This document shows positions 7,595 through 16,346 of a stretch of DNA of 64,000 bases, piece after piece. How positions within the stretch are numbered: the first letter of the stretch is position 1; each line of letters opens with the position of its first letter. Origin of the DNA: Pseudomonas sp. NBRC 111124 (GTDB taxonomy: Bacteria > Pseudomonadota > Gammaproteobacteria > Pseudomonadales > Pseudomonadaceae); the NCBI RefSeq assembly GCF_001320245.1, contig NZ_BCBA01000107.1, positions 164,957-228,956 of the forward strand, read 5' to 3'. Both the position numbers and the translations under genes were made by a program. A model generated the notes under the pieces. That model had not been told where the DNA came from and ran no database searches. It worked only from the letters and a program-made list of their open reading frames with translations.

Positions 7595-9045
7595 AAGCGC
7601 ACCACCCCCTGTTCGGCGCCCTGCTGGCCCTGGCGCCATTGCCAGTGGCCTTCGCTGCCGAAGAAATTACCGGCCCCGAGGCCGACAGTAACGAGCCAGT
7701 GCGCGTCGCCGCACTGGATGGCAGCGAGCCGGTGATTACCTCGGAAGTGTTCAACAAGCTCACCGTGCAGACCGGCTACGGCCCCGAAGACTCCCAGGTC
7801 GGCAGCGACCGCGAGATGTTCTACAGCCTGCGCTACGAACCGTCGTTCGCCTGGTACTCGCCAGAAAAACGCTGGGCCAAATGGATGGTCTACGGCCGCC
7901 TATGGTTGAACTACGACTCCAGCCAGTCGAGCAACCTGACCAACGAAGCCACCAACAGCACCGCGCGCGAGCAGCCCGAAGGCTGGTACGCCGAATTGCG
8001 CGAACTGTACGTCAAGCGCAACCTGATCGGCGACGACCCGCGCTTCTCGGCCTCGTTCGGCCGCCAGCGCTTCTATGACGACTACGGCATCTGGTGGGAC
8101 GACAGCCTCGAGTCGCTGCGCTTCAACTACCAGGACACCTTCAGCGAGGCGTTCTTCGCCGTCGGCCAGAAGTTCCACAACTACAACACCGACGTCAACC
8201 GCCTGGCCGACAGCGAAGAGCGCACCACTTACCTGATGGGCCAGTACGCCTACCGCTGGAGCCAGAACAACCAGGTCGGTGTGCGCCTGATGCACGAGAA
8301 CGACCACAGTGGCCACGACGCCGACGACCGCTACGACTTCAAGGGCGTGCGCTACGGGCTGTTCTTCAAGGGCGACAACCTCGCCTACCCGGTGCTCAGC
8401 GACTACCACCTGGAACTCGCGGCGCTGGACGGCAAGATGGACAACACCGACGGCAACGGCGTCACCAGCACTGGCCACAGCAGCAAGGGCTGGGCGGTGC
8501 TGGGCGAAGTCGGCAAGCGCTTCGACGACCTGGCGTGGACCCCACGCGTGGCGTTGCGCGGTGGCCTGACCGACAAGCCAAGCGACGAGAACGATGGCTT
8601 CCGCCTGAACGCCATCCAGTCCGACCGCATCACCCGCACCGGCTCCTACAGCACGCGCCTGACCAGTTCGTTCGTCGCCCTCGACCTGCGCAACCTGAGC
8701 TACTACGGCTTCGCCGTGGAAACCCGCCCCACCCCGCGCAGTGCGCTGGACCTGCGGGTGACTCAGCTCGACCTGCGCGATGCCGACGGCACCCTGCCAA
8801 TCCGCATGAACGGCGACCAGCGCACCGAGCGCAACCGCGCCATCAGCCAAGGCACCCACGGCAACGGGCGCAACGTCGGGCAGATGATCGACCTCAACTA
8901 CTACTGGAAGATGTTTCCGGTGGCTATCGATGGCAAGCACCTGGACGTCAACGCGCTGGTCAGCGCCAGTTACCTCAATGCCGGCAGTGCATTGGAAACC
9001 GGCGATGACTACCAGCTGAGCGTCGGCGTGGTGATCAGTTACTAA
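7591..9045 (+). CDS. algE: AlgE outer-membrane export porin
   Basis: A 484-residue protein (P. aeruginosa AlgE 490) with a signal peptide ending near AFA and a C-terminus of alternating residues (DDYQLSVGVVISY) ending in an aromatic residue, as in outer-membrane beta-barrels. The body is rich in aromatic/charged beta-strand segments such as RFSASFGRQRFYDDYGIWWDD. AlgE forms the 18-strand pore that exports the polyanion. The start is the GTG at 7591, which overlaps the algK TGA and has AAGGAGG at 7578-7584. This suggests translational coupling. Confidence 0.93.
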   Translation: MKAHHPLFGALLALAPLPVAFAAEEITGPEADSNEPVRVAALDGSEPVITSEVFNKLTVQTGYGPEDSQVGSDREMFYSLRYEPSFAWYSPEKRWAKWMVYGRLWLNYDSSQSSNLTNEATNSTAREQPEGWYAELRELYVKRNLIGDDPRFSASFGRQRFYDDYGIWWDDSLESLRFNYQDTFSEAFFAVGQKFHNYNTDVNRLADSEERTTYLMGQYAYRWSQNNQVGVRLMHENDHSGHDADDRYDFKGVRYGLFFKGDNLAYPVLSDYHLELAALDGKMDNTDGNGVTSTGHSSKGWAVLGEVGKRFDDLAWTPRVALRGGLTDKPSDENDGFRLNAIQSDRITRTGSYSTRLTSSFVALDLRNLSYYGFAVETRPTPRSALDLRVTQLDLRDADGTLPIRMNGDQRTERNRAISQGTHGNGRNVGQMIDLNYYWKMFPVAIDGKHLDVNALVSASYLNAGSALETGDDYQLSVGVVISY

Positions 9046-9059
9046 GGAAGGGCCGTGCC

Positions 9060-10487
9060 ATGATCTTCGCCTCCAACGTGTTCCTGTTCCTCTACCTGCC
9101 GCTGTTCCTGGCCGTGTACTTCCTGGCCAAGGCGCAGTGGCGCTCCACGGTGATCGTGGCCGCCAGCTACATCTTCTATGCCTGGTGGCGGCCGGACTTC
9201 CTGCTGCTGTTCGTCGGCATCACCTACTGGAACTACTGGTTCGGCCTGCGCATCAAGGCACGTCTGGATGCAGGCAACAAGCGCATGGCCCTGCGCATGT
9301 TGTGGATCGGTGTGGCCGGCAATCTGTCGACCCTGGGCTACTTCAAGTACGCCAACTTCGGCGCCGAGGTGCTGGCCATGCTGCTGGCGCCGCTGGGCAT
9401 CAACACCTGGACGCTGGAGAACATCTTCCTGCCGCTGGGCATTTCGTTCTACGTGTTCCATGCCCTGAGCTACATCGTCGACATCTACCGCAAGGACGCC
9501 ACGCCCACGCGCAACTTCATCGACTTCGCCGCCTTCGTCGCGCTGTTCCCGCACCTGGTGGCCGGGCCGATCCTGCGCTACAGCCAGCTGGCGCCGCAGC
9601 TGCGCGAACGCACCCACTCGCTGGAGCTGTTCTCGCTGGGCGTGTGCCGCTTCATGCTCGGCTTCATCATGAAGGTGTTGATCGCCGACCGCTTGGCGCC
9701 GATCAACATGCTGTTCGTCAGCGAAGGCACGTTGCAGTTCAGCGATGCCTGGTTCGGCCTGGTGATCTCGACCCTGCAGCTGTACTTCGACTTCGCCGGT
9801 TACAGCCACATGGCCCTGGGCCTGGCGCTGATGATGGGCTTCCGCTTCCCGGAGAACTTCAACCAGCCCTATGTGGCGCAGAGCATCACCGAGTTCTGGG
9901 CACGCTGGCACATGACCCTGGCGCATTTTCTGCGCGACTACGTGTACATGCCGCTGGTGCGCAAGCGCGTGGCCGGCGCCCTGCCCGCGCTGATCTGGAC
10001 CATGCTGCTGTCGGGCCTGTGGCACGGCGCGAGTTTCGCCTTCATCTGCTGGGGGCTGTTCTTCGGCGTGGGCATGGTCATCGAGCGCAAGTTCAACCTG
10101 GCGACCAAGGTCACCACGCCCTACCACCCGGGCCGCAACCTGCGCACCGGGGTGCTGATCCTGCTGAGCATGCCGCTGTTCTTCACCATGGACCTGCGCC
10201 ACAGCATCGACATCTACAAGGCGCTGTTCGGCTTCAACGGCTTCGGCTCGCTGGAGCTGTATGTGCTCGGCGCCTCGAAGATGGCCATGGCCTTTGCCTT
10301 GGTGGCGCTGGCCTGGCTGGTGCTGGCCGGGATCAACAACGTGCGCTTCTACGCCGGCAACAAGGAAGGCTACTTCATGCGCCATGTCGGCGCGCTTAAC
10401 AGCGTGCTGCTGTGGGGCGGCTTCCTGCTGGCGCTGAGCAGCCTGGCGGCCAACTCGTTCTCACCCTTCCTGTATTTCCAGTTCTAG
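9060..10487 (+). CDS. algI: AlgI, MBOAT-family O-acetylation membrane protein
   Basis: A 475-residue polytopic MBOAT protein (P. aeruginosa AlgI about 520). It carries the family features FLPLGISFYVFHALSYIVDIYR, ITEFWARWHMTLAHFLRDYVYMPL and LSGLWHGASFAF. The WHG histidine is H322, the same number as the essential P. aeruginosa AlgI histidine. AlgI passes acetyl groups across the inner membrane to AlgJ/AlgX/AlgF. In canonical alginate operons it follows algL; here it directly follows algE with a 14-bp gap, part of the reordering of this operon. Confidence 0.93.
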   Translation: MIFASNVFLFLYLPLFLAVYFLAKAQWRSTVIVAASYIFYAWWRPDFLLLFVGITYWNYWFGLRIKARLDAGNKRMALRMLWIGVAGNLSTLGYFKYANFGAEVLAMLLAPLGINTWTLENIFLPLGISFYVFHALSYIVDIYRKDATPTRNFIDFAAFVALFPHLVAGPILRYSQLAPQLRERTHSLELFSLGVCRFMLGFIMKVLIADRLAPINMLFVSEGTLQFSDAWFGLVISTLQLYFDFAGYSHMALGLALMMGFRFPENFNQPYVAQSITEFWARWHMTLAHFLRDYVYMPLVRKRVAGALPALIWTMLLSGLWHGASFAFICWGLFFGVGMVIERKFNLATKVTTPYHPGRNLRTGVLILLSMPLFFTMDLRHSIDIYKALFGFNGFGSLELYVLGASKMAMAFALVALAWLVLAGINNVRFYAGNKEGYFMRHVGALNSVLLWGGFLLALSSLAANSFSPFLYFQF

Positions 10488-10496
10488 GAGCGCGCC

Positions 10497-11591
10497 ATGT
10501 ACCCGGTGATGAATTCGGCCAGCAAGGCCAATGGCATTGTGTTCGTGGTGGTGCTGGCGGCGATGTTCGTCTATTCGCTGCCACCGGTGTTCAGCTTTGC
10601 CCGCACCTCCACCGACACCTGGAACCTGTTCGTCGATGGCAAGCTGCTGCGCAAGTTCGAGCAGGCCTACGACAAGCGCTTCTTCCTGCGTGACCCGTCG
10701 GTGGAGCTGTGGGCCGACGCCCAGTTCCACCTGTTCGGTGAAGGCACCAAGGGTGTGGTGCTGGGCAAGGATGGCTGGCTTTACACCAACCAGGAATACC
10801 GCGTGCCCAACGACCTCGAAGCCAACGTGGCGAGCCAGCTGGAGCAGATCGCCAAGGTCCACGCGCAACTGGCCGAGCATGGCAAACAACTGGTGATCCT
10901 GCCGTTGCCGATGAAGCTGGATGTGTATGCGGCCCATGCCCAGCACGCTTTCGACCCACGAGTGACCAGCCTCTACGACCACTTCGTCGGCGAGCTGCAA
11001 AGCCGCCAGTTGGACGTGGTGCCGCTGCGCGCCGCCTTCCTCGCCAACCTCAATGGCCCGCAGCTGTTCCTCAAGTCCGACACCCACTGGAGCCCGGAAG
11101 GTGCACGGCTTTCGGCCTACGAACTGGCACGCCAGCGCCCGCAACTATTGGGTGACCAGGTGTACGTGTCGCGCAAGGCCGGCGAGAAGAGCGTCAAGGG
11201 TGACCTGATGAACTACATCCAGTTCGACCATGCGCGCCTGGCGCCGCAGTTCGGCCCCAACCCCATCGCCCTGTACGAAACCCTCAAGGCTTCGCAAGGC
11301 ACTGACGACCTGTTTGCCGAGGAAGACCAGAGCCTGCTGCTGGTCGGCACCAGCTACAGCAAGATCGACGACTGGAACTTCGTCGGCTTCCTCAAGGAAG
11401 CACTCAACCGCGACCTGCTGAGCATCGCCGTGGAGGCCCGTGGCCCGTTCGAGGCGATGAACCAGTTCCTCGCCAGCGACCAGTTGGCGAACACACAGAT
11501 CGACACCGTGGTCTGGGAATTCCCCCTGCGCACCCTGCTCGCCCACCGCCCCGGTTCGCTCAGCCGCAGCGCTGCGCCCCAGCATTTCTGA
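10497..11591 (+). CDS. algJ: AlgJ, periplasmic O-acetyltransferase (SGNH-like)
   Basis: A 364-residue protein (P. aeruginosa AlgJ 391) with an N-terminal signal-anchor (VFVVVLAAMFVYSLP). It has the SGNH-like catalytic set of AlgJ/AlgX proteins: D195-T-H197 in KSDTHWSPEGA and S286 in VGTSYSK. AlgJ relays acetyl groups from AlgI towards the polymer. It begins 9 bp after algI with TAGGAG ahead of the ATG. A second in-frame ATG lies four codons downstream and cannot be excluded. All catalytic residues are retained, so acetylation should be active. Confidence 0.92.
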   Translation: MYPVMNSASKANGIVFVVVLAAMFVYSLPPVFSFARTSTDTWNLFVDGKLLRKFEQAYDKRFFLRDPSVELWADAQFHLFGEGTKGVVLGKDGWLYTNQEYRVPNDLEANVASQLEQIAKVHAQLAEHGKQLVILPLPMKLDVYAAHAQHAFDPRVTSLYDHFVGELQSRQLDVVPLRAAFLANLNGPQLFLKSDTHWSPEGARLSAYELARQRPQLLGDQVYVSRKAGEKSVKGDLMNYIQFDHARLAPQFGPNPIALYETLKASQGTDDLFAEEDQSLLLVGTSYSKIDDWNFVGFLKEALNRDLLSIAVEARGPFEAMNQFLASDQLANTQIDTVVWEFPLRTLLAHRPGSLSRSAAPQHF

Positions 11592-11609
11592 AGAATCAAG
11601 GAGAGCCTG

Positions 11610-12239
11610 ATGAAACTTGCCCCACTGTTCACCGCCATCGCCCTGGTCGTAGCCAGCCACACCGCCCTGGCCGCCGAAGGCAACGCCGACCTTTACGACG
11701 CCGTGGCCCCAGCCGACTCGGCGTTCGTGCGGGTGCTGAACCTGTCCGACAGCAACATCGACGTCACCCTCAGCGGCAAGGTCAACCCGCAGCGCGTCGC
11801 CGCCGGCCAGCTCAGCGGCTACCGCTTCACCCCCGCCGGCCCGCACAAGATCGCCGTCGGCGGCAAATCGATCGAGCCACAGCTCAAGGCCAATGCCGCC
11901 AGCACCGTGGTCTACGACGGCAAGCAGCTCAAGCTGATCAGCGACAAGTACGTCAACGAGCCGAAGAAGGCGCAGATCGCCTTCTACAACCTGACCACCA
12001 GTCAGGCCGCGCTGAAGACTTCCGATGGCAAGCACGAAGTGGTCAAAACATTGGGCAACGGCGAGACCGGCACGCGCATGGTCAACGAGATCAAGATCGA
12101 CTTCGCCGCCTACCAGCAGGACACCAAGGTCGCCAGCTTCGATGAGCAGTTCCTCAAGAAGGGCCGCTCGTACAGCTACGTGCTGCTGCCGGGCAACCGC
12201 AGCATGACCCTGGCCAACAGCATCGACCCGACCGAGTGA
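11610..12239 (+). CDS. algF: AlgF, periplasmic acetylation adaptor
   Basis: A 209-residue protein (P. aeruginosa AlgF 216) with a clear signal peptide ending HTALA. The N-terminal motif ADLYDAVAPADSAFVRVLNLS and FDEQFLKKGRSYSYVLLPG near the C-terminus are characteristic of AlgF. AlgF has no catalytic site and is required with AlgI and AlgJ for polymer acetylation. In canonical operons it is followed by algA; here algX follows, 27 bp after the stop codon. AGGAG lies 8-10 bases before the ATG. Confidence 0.92.
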   Translation: MKLAPLFTAIALVVASHTALAAEGNADLYDAVAPADSAFVRVLNLSDSNIDVTLSGKVNPQRVAAGQLSGYRFTPAGPHKIAVGGKSIEPQLKANAASTVVYDGKQLKLISDKYVNEPKKAQIAFYNLTTSQAALKTSDGKHEVVKTLGNGETGTRMVNEIKIDFAAYQQDTKVASFDEQFLKKGRSYSYVLLPGNRSMTLANSIDPTE

Positions 12240-12266
12240 TGATTGCCCTGCAAGGATGAATGGCAC

Positions 12267-13670
12267 ATGAAGACCCTTGTACCTTTTGGCCTGAGCGCTG
12301 CCCTGGCCTTGCTCAGCCTGCCAGGCCAGGCTGCACAGGCTGACCCGGCGACCAAACCTGGCTGCGAGAACCTGCAGTGCATGGTCTGCCCGGCCATGAG
12401 CGACCCGCAACGCTATGCCGAAGGGCGCATGAAGCTGATGCGCGAGATCGTGCCTGGCAAGGACCGCTGGCTGTTCCGCTCGGCCGTCGACCTGACCAAC
12501 GAGTTCGGCATCCCCGCGCCGATGCGCCCTGAGTTCGCCCGCCTGATGCAGGCGTTCGAACGCCAGGGCATCCATGTGGCCATGGCGATCCAGCCGACCC
12601 GCGGGCTGATGCACCGCGACAAGCTGTTCGCCGACCAGTTGCACGGCTTTGACTATGCCCGCGCCAGCAACAGCCTCGCCACCTACCTGGGCCAGCTGCG
12701 CCAGGGCGGCGCGGTGGTGGCGCCGATGATGCAGCTGGTGCAGCAGCCGCCTAAGGGCGAGTACTTCTTCCGTCGCGACCACCACTGGACACCCACTGGT
12801 GCCGAGGCCACGGCCAGGCTGATGGCCGAAGAAATCCGCCGCCAGCCGTTCTATGCCGGGCTGACCAAGAAGCAATACCGCACCGAGCCGGGGGTGATGG
12901 TGCCCAAGGACGGCACCCTGAACCTGGCGATGAGTTCGCTGTGTGGCAACAACTACGGTTTCCAGTATGTGCGCGGCTACCAGACCATCCCGGTGGCCAG
13001 CGGTGGCGACGCCTTGTTCGACGAAGCGCCAGACCCAGAGGTGATCCTGGTCGGCGACAGTAACGCCGCGGCCCGTGAGGACGAGAGCAAGCAGTTCAAC
13101 TTCGACGGTTACCTGAAGCAGTACCTCAACGTCGATGTGCTCAACTATGCCCTGCCCGGTGTGGGTGAGGACGGCTCGCTGCTGGAGTACCTGCTGTCCA
13201 GCGACTACAAGCCCAAGGCGCCGCCCAAGCTGATCGTCTGGGAACTGCCCGCCAACTACCGCCTTGATTCGCCGTTGATGTATCGCCAGCTGGTGCCGGC
13301 CGTTCAGGGTGGCTGTGCGGCCAGCCAGGAAGTGCTCGGGGCGAAACTGCAGCGCCCGGCGTTAAAAGTGGGTGAGCGCATCGAGTTGCTGAGCAATGCC
13401 GGCAGTGGCCGCCAGGCGCTGTCGAAGGGGTTTCTCGACATTCGCCTGAGCGACAAGAACGTCAAGGACTTCTACATCATCGTCTATTACGACAACGGGG
13501 CGCGGGACAAGGTGTGGTTCCGCCGTGAGGCGGCGGTGACCGGTGGCCAGTATTACCTGGAGCTGAGCAAGGCGCCGGAGTTTGCCGGGGCCAACCTGCT
13601 GTCGGTGTTCATGGAGCCGACCAAGCCAGGGACCGCCGCGACCGATGTGGAGACTCGGCTATGCCTGTGA
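12267..13670 (+). CDS. algX: AlgX, O-acetyltransferase with carbohydrate-binding module
   Basis: A 467-residue protein (P. aeruginosa AlgX 474) with a signal peptide ending GQAAQA. The SGNH-like domain contains D171-H-H173 in RRDHHWTPTGAE and S265 in VGDSNAA, matching the D/H/S triad of AlgX. The final roughly 120 residues correspond to its carbohydrate-binding module. AlgX is the terminal acetyltransferase acting on the polymer in the periplasm. The ATG at 12267 is preferred over an upstream in-frame TTG (12243) because it has AAGGA about 10 bases upstream and gives a proper signal peptide. It overlaps algL by 10 bp. Confidence 0.92.
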   Translation: MKTLVPFGLSAALALLSLPGQAAQADPATKPGCENLQCMVCPAMSDPQRYAEGRMKLMREIVPGKDRWLFRSAVDLTNEFGIPAPMRPEFARLMQAFERQGIHVAMAIQPTRGLMHRDKLFADQLHGFDYARASNSLATYLGQLRQGGAVVAPMMQLVQQPPKGEYFFRRDHHWTPTGAEATARLMAEEIRRQPFYAGLTKKQYRTEPGVMVPKDGTLNLAMSSLCGNNYGFQYVRGYQTIPVASGGDALFDEAPDPEVILVGDSNAAAREDESKQFNFDGYLKQYLNVDVLNYALPGVGEDGSLLEYLLSSDYKPKAPPKLIVWELPANYRLDSPLMYRQLVPAVQGGCAASQEVLGAKLQRPALKVGERIELLSNAGSGRQALSKGFLDIRLSDKNVKDFYIIVYYDNGARDKVWFRREAAVTGGQYYLELSKAPEFAGANLLSVFMEPTKPGTAATDVETRLCL

Positions 13671-14776
13671 TGCCGCTGATTGGGGCTGCTCTGTTGCTGA
13701 TCAGCCCACTGGCGCAAGCGGCCCAGTCCATCTGGCCCGCCCACAGCACCCCACAGTCGGCCATGATCGCCGACTACCGCACCCTGGCCTGCACCAAGGA
13801 ACCCCCCGCGCCCTACACCGGTAGCCTGCGCCTGGAAAGCAAGTACGACCAGCGCGACGCCAGCAAGTCGACCCTGCGCAGCAGCCCCGACGCCGACAGC
13901 GAACGCATCGGCAAGCAGGTCAAGCAATTCGTCGGCGGCCTGATCTACGCCAGCAAACGCTTCCAGGGCGCCAAGAAACCCCAGGACGCCAACATGGCCT
14001 TGGCCTGCCAGGACCAGTGGTTGCAACACTGGGCCGAAGCCGGTGCCCTGCTCAACCCCGATGCCAGCGGTACCGGCATGGCCGCTCGCAAATGGGCGCT
14101 GGCCGCGATGGCCGGTGCCGTGTTGCTGACCCAGTCGGCCAGTGACGGCAAGCTGCAGTTGAGCGAGGCGCAGCGCAGCTGGTTCACCCGCCTCGGCGAA
14201 TTGGTCATCCACGAGTACGACCCACGCCGCAGCGCCAGCGGTGTGTACTTCAACAACCACGACTACTGGGCAGCCTGGGCCGTGGCCGCCACCGGCATGC
14301 TGGTCGGCCGCGACGACTTCATCCAGTGGGCCGACGGCAACCTGCGCCGTGGCCTGGCCCAGGCCGTGCGCGCCAGCAACGGCACCTACGCCTACCTGCC
14401 GCTGGAAGTGGCTCGCAGCAAGCTGGCAGCCAACTACAGCCAGTACGCCCTGGTGCCGCTGGTGCTGCTGGCCGAATCGGCGCGCGCCAACGGCCTGCCG
14501 TGGAGCCACGGCGACCAGCAAACCCTCGACCTGCTGGCCAACTTCGCTGCCCGCACGGTGCTCGCACCGGGCGACCTGCCCGAACTCAAGGGCCAGTCCC
14601 AGGCGGATGTGGCACCGTACAAGATGGCTTGGCTGATTCCGTTCCTGCAGCGCAACCCCGGCCATGCGCTGGCGCGTCAGCTCTACGACAACGAAGACGG
14701 CGAGGTGGACAACTACAGCCAGCTCGGCGGCCCGATCAAAGCCTTCTACCCCTCACTGCCCGGATCAAGGAGCTGA
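13661..14776 (+). CDS. algL: AlgL, poly(beta-D-mannuronate) lyase
   Basis: A 371-residue PL5-family protein (P. aeruginosa AlgL 367) with a signal peptide ending AQA. The catalytic segment FNNHDYWAAWAVAATG (H200) and ARSKLAANYSQYALVPLVLLAE match the NNHSYWAAW and R-x-K...YALAPL motifs of AlgL. The lyase cleaves polymannuronate and clears periplasmic polymer. The ATG at 13661 is chosen because GGAG (13649-13652) is 8 bases upstream; a second ATG at 13670 overlaps the algX stop as TGATG. Presence of an apparently intact mannuronate lyase supports mannuronate as the backbone sugar of this system. Confidence 0.92.
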   Translation: MPVMPLIGAALLLISPLAQAAQSIWPAHSTPQSAMIADYRTLACTKEPPAPYTGSLRLESKYDQRDASKSTLRSSPDADSERIGKQVKQFVGGLIYASKRFQGAKKPQDANMALACQDQWLQHWAEAGALLNPDASGTGMAARKWALAAMAGAVLLTQSASDGKLQLSEAQRSWFTRLGELVIHEYDPRRSASGVYFNNHDYWAAWAVAATGMLVGRDDFIQWADGNLRRGLAQAVRASNGTYAYLPLEVARSKLAANYSQYALVPLVLLAESARANGLPWSHGDQQTLDLLANFAARTVLAPGDLPELKGQSQADVAPYKMAWLIPFLQRNPGHALARQLYDNEDGEVDNYSQLGGPIKAFYPSLPGSRS

Positions 14777-14779
14777 CCC

Positions 14780-16234
14780 ATGGCTGCCCTCGCCCGCTTT
14801 TCCCTCACTTGCCTGGCGGCCCTGTGCCTGGCCGGCACTGCCCAGGCCGCCAGCCAGTCGCTGCCGCTCAACCAGACCGTGGACACCCTGCCCCGCGAGC
14901 AACGCCAGCTCAAGGCCGACCAGGTGCGCCAGCAGGTGCGCCAGGCCGTGGCCTTCCAGCAGGCCGAACGGCAACGCCCGGCCGGGCGCGCCAGTGTCAG
15001 CCTGCAGCCGATGTTCTCGGCCCAGGCTGGCAGCTGGCCGTTCGAGCCGTTCGTCAACAACGGTCTGTTCCGCGCCATCGCCGGCTACCAGGCACACCAC
15101 CCACAAGTGGTGATGCTACGCGGCGGCAGCATCACCCTGGCGCAGTTGCACGACGCGCTGAACGACCCGCGCGTGCTCAAGCGCTACAAGGATGGCTACC
15201 TGCTCAGCTACCCGCTGTTGATCGGCAGCGATGCCGGTCTGGTGCTCGAAGGCACCAGTCTGTACCTGTCGAGTTTTTCCGGCACGGCGCTGATCAACCA
15301 GGGCTGGCTCGGGCTGAACCAGTCCAGCCTGGAGAGCATGGCCGGCGACAAGCCCGGTAGCACCGACCGAGCCTGGCGGCCCTTCGTGGTGGCCTGGGCC
15401 GGCAGCCATACCCAGGTGCTCGGCTCGACGCTCAAGCGCCTGGGCTACAACGCCAACCTTTCCCGTGGCCTGACCACCGCCTTGAGCACCCAGCAGGCGG
15501 CCAGTACCCGCCCGGCCACGGTGATCATCCGCGACAGCCAGTTCAGCGAGATGTCCAGCGCGGTGGAACTGCAGCACAGCCAGGCGACCATCACCGGCAG
15601 CCAGTTCGAGCAGTCGCAGCAGTACGCCATCGATGTGCAGAACAGCCAGGTCAAGCTGCAAGGCAACCAACTGCGCGGCATCGACAACAACAGCGGCGTG
15701 CGCCTGCGCGGCCAGACCCGCGCCCTGGTCGAAGGCAACCTGATTCTTGGCGCGACCAAAGCCGCCATCGAAGTCAGCGAGCAACAGGGCGCGGTGCTGC
15801 TGGCCGGCAACCGCATCGGTGACAGCCGTGGCAATGGCATCCAGCTGCGCAATTTGGCGCCCACCGTTGCGGCGCCGCTGGTGATCGACGACAACCTGCT
15901 GGCCAGCAGCCAAGGCAGCGCGGTTGATGCCAGCGAGGTGGGCGCCGTGGCGTTGCTCGACAACCGCATCGGCAACACCGCGGAATATGCCATCAGCCTG
16001 CGCAACGCCACGCCGCTGGCCGGGCCGCTGGTGCTCAGCGGCAACCGCCTGGGCCGGGTCGGCAAGGCGCTGGTGCGGGTCGAGGGTGTGAAGGATGTGG
16101 TGCTGGGGGGCAACAGCTTCGATGGCAAGCCGTTGTTGCAGAACCTGTTGATTGGCGATTTGTTGCCGTTGCAGGGGCAGTTGCTCGAGGCCACGGTTCG
16201 CCAGGGTGAGACTGTGCGGGTGAGGCAGCAGTGA
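14780..16234 (+). CDS. AlgG-like beta-helix protein lacking the epimerase DPHD motif
   Basis: A 484-residue protein with a signal peptide ending AQA. Its second half is a parallel beta-helix built of repeats such as SQFEQSQQYAIDVQNSQVKL and GNRIGDSRGNGIQLRN. Position, length class and WRPFVVAWAGSHTQVLGSTLKRLGYNA (compare the VVAWGG...LGYNA of AlgG) identify an AlgG homologue. However, where AlgG epimerases read YGIDPHD this protein reads YAIDVQN, and the following KKKHG-type segment is NNSG. The residues regarded as essential for C5-epimerisation are therefore absent. AlgG also has an epimerase-independent role in the periplasmic export scaffold, and this copy probably keeps only that role. 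It is last in the operon instead of following algE, and is about 55 residues shorter than P. aeruginosa AlgG. The alignment was made by eye. Confidence 0.8.
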   Translation: MAALARFSLTCLAALCLAGTAQAASQSLPLNQTVDTLPREQRQLKADQVRQQVRQAVAFQQAERQRPAGRASVSLQPMFSAQAGSWPFEPFVNNGLFRAIAGYQAHHPQVVMLRGGSITLAQLHDALNDPRVLKRYKDGYLLSYPLLIGSDAGLVLEGTSLYLSSFSGTALINQGWLGLNQSSLESMAGDKPGSTDRAWRPFVVAWAGSHTQVLGSTLKRLGYNANLSRGLTTALSTQQAASTRPATVIIRDSQFSEMSSAVELQHSQATITGSQFEQSQQYAIDVQNSQVKLQGNQLRGIDNNSGVRLRGQTRALVEGNLILGATKAAIEVSEQQGAVLLAGNRIGDSRGNGIQLRNLAPTVAAPLVIDDNLLASSQGSAVDASEVGAVALLDNRIGNTAEYAISLRNATPLAGPLVLSGNRLGRVGKALVRVEGVKDVVLGGNSFDGKPLLQNLLIGDLLPLQGQLLEATVRQGETVRVRQQ

Positions 16235-16238
16235 ATCT

Positions 16239-16340
16239 GCCGGCCTCTTCGCGGGGCAAGCCCGCTCCTACAGAATCTGCGCAAGTCTCCCAATTTGTAG
16301 CGCTCCTGTAGGAGCGGGCTTGCCCCGCGAAGAGGCCGGC
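16239..16340. repeat. REP palindrome pair (P. putida type)
   Basis: Two inverted copies of a REP element share the core GCGGGGCAAGCCCGC and face each other across about 35 bp, closing the alginate-type operon. The same unit recurs at 24241-24320 and 27017-27099. Such pairs sit in gene ends of P. putida-group genomes and may act as transcription or mRNA-decay boundaries. Confidence 0.9.
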
Positions 16341-16346
16341 ACAAGG

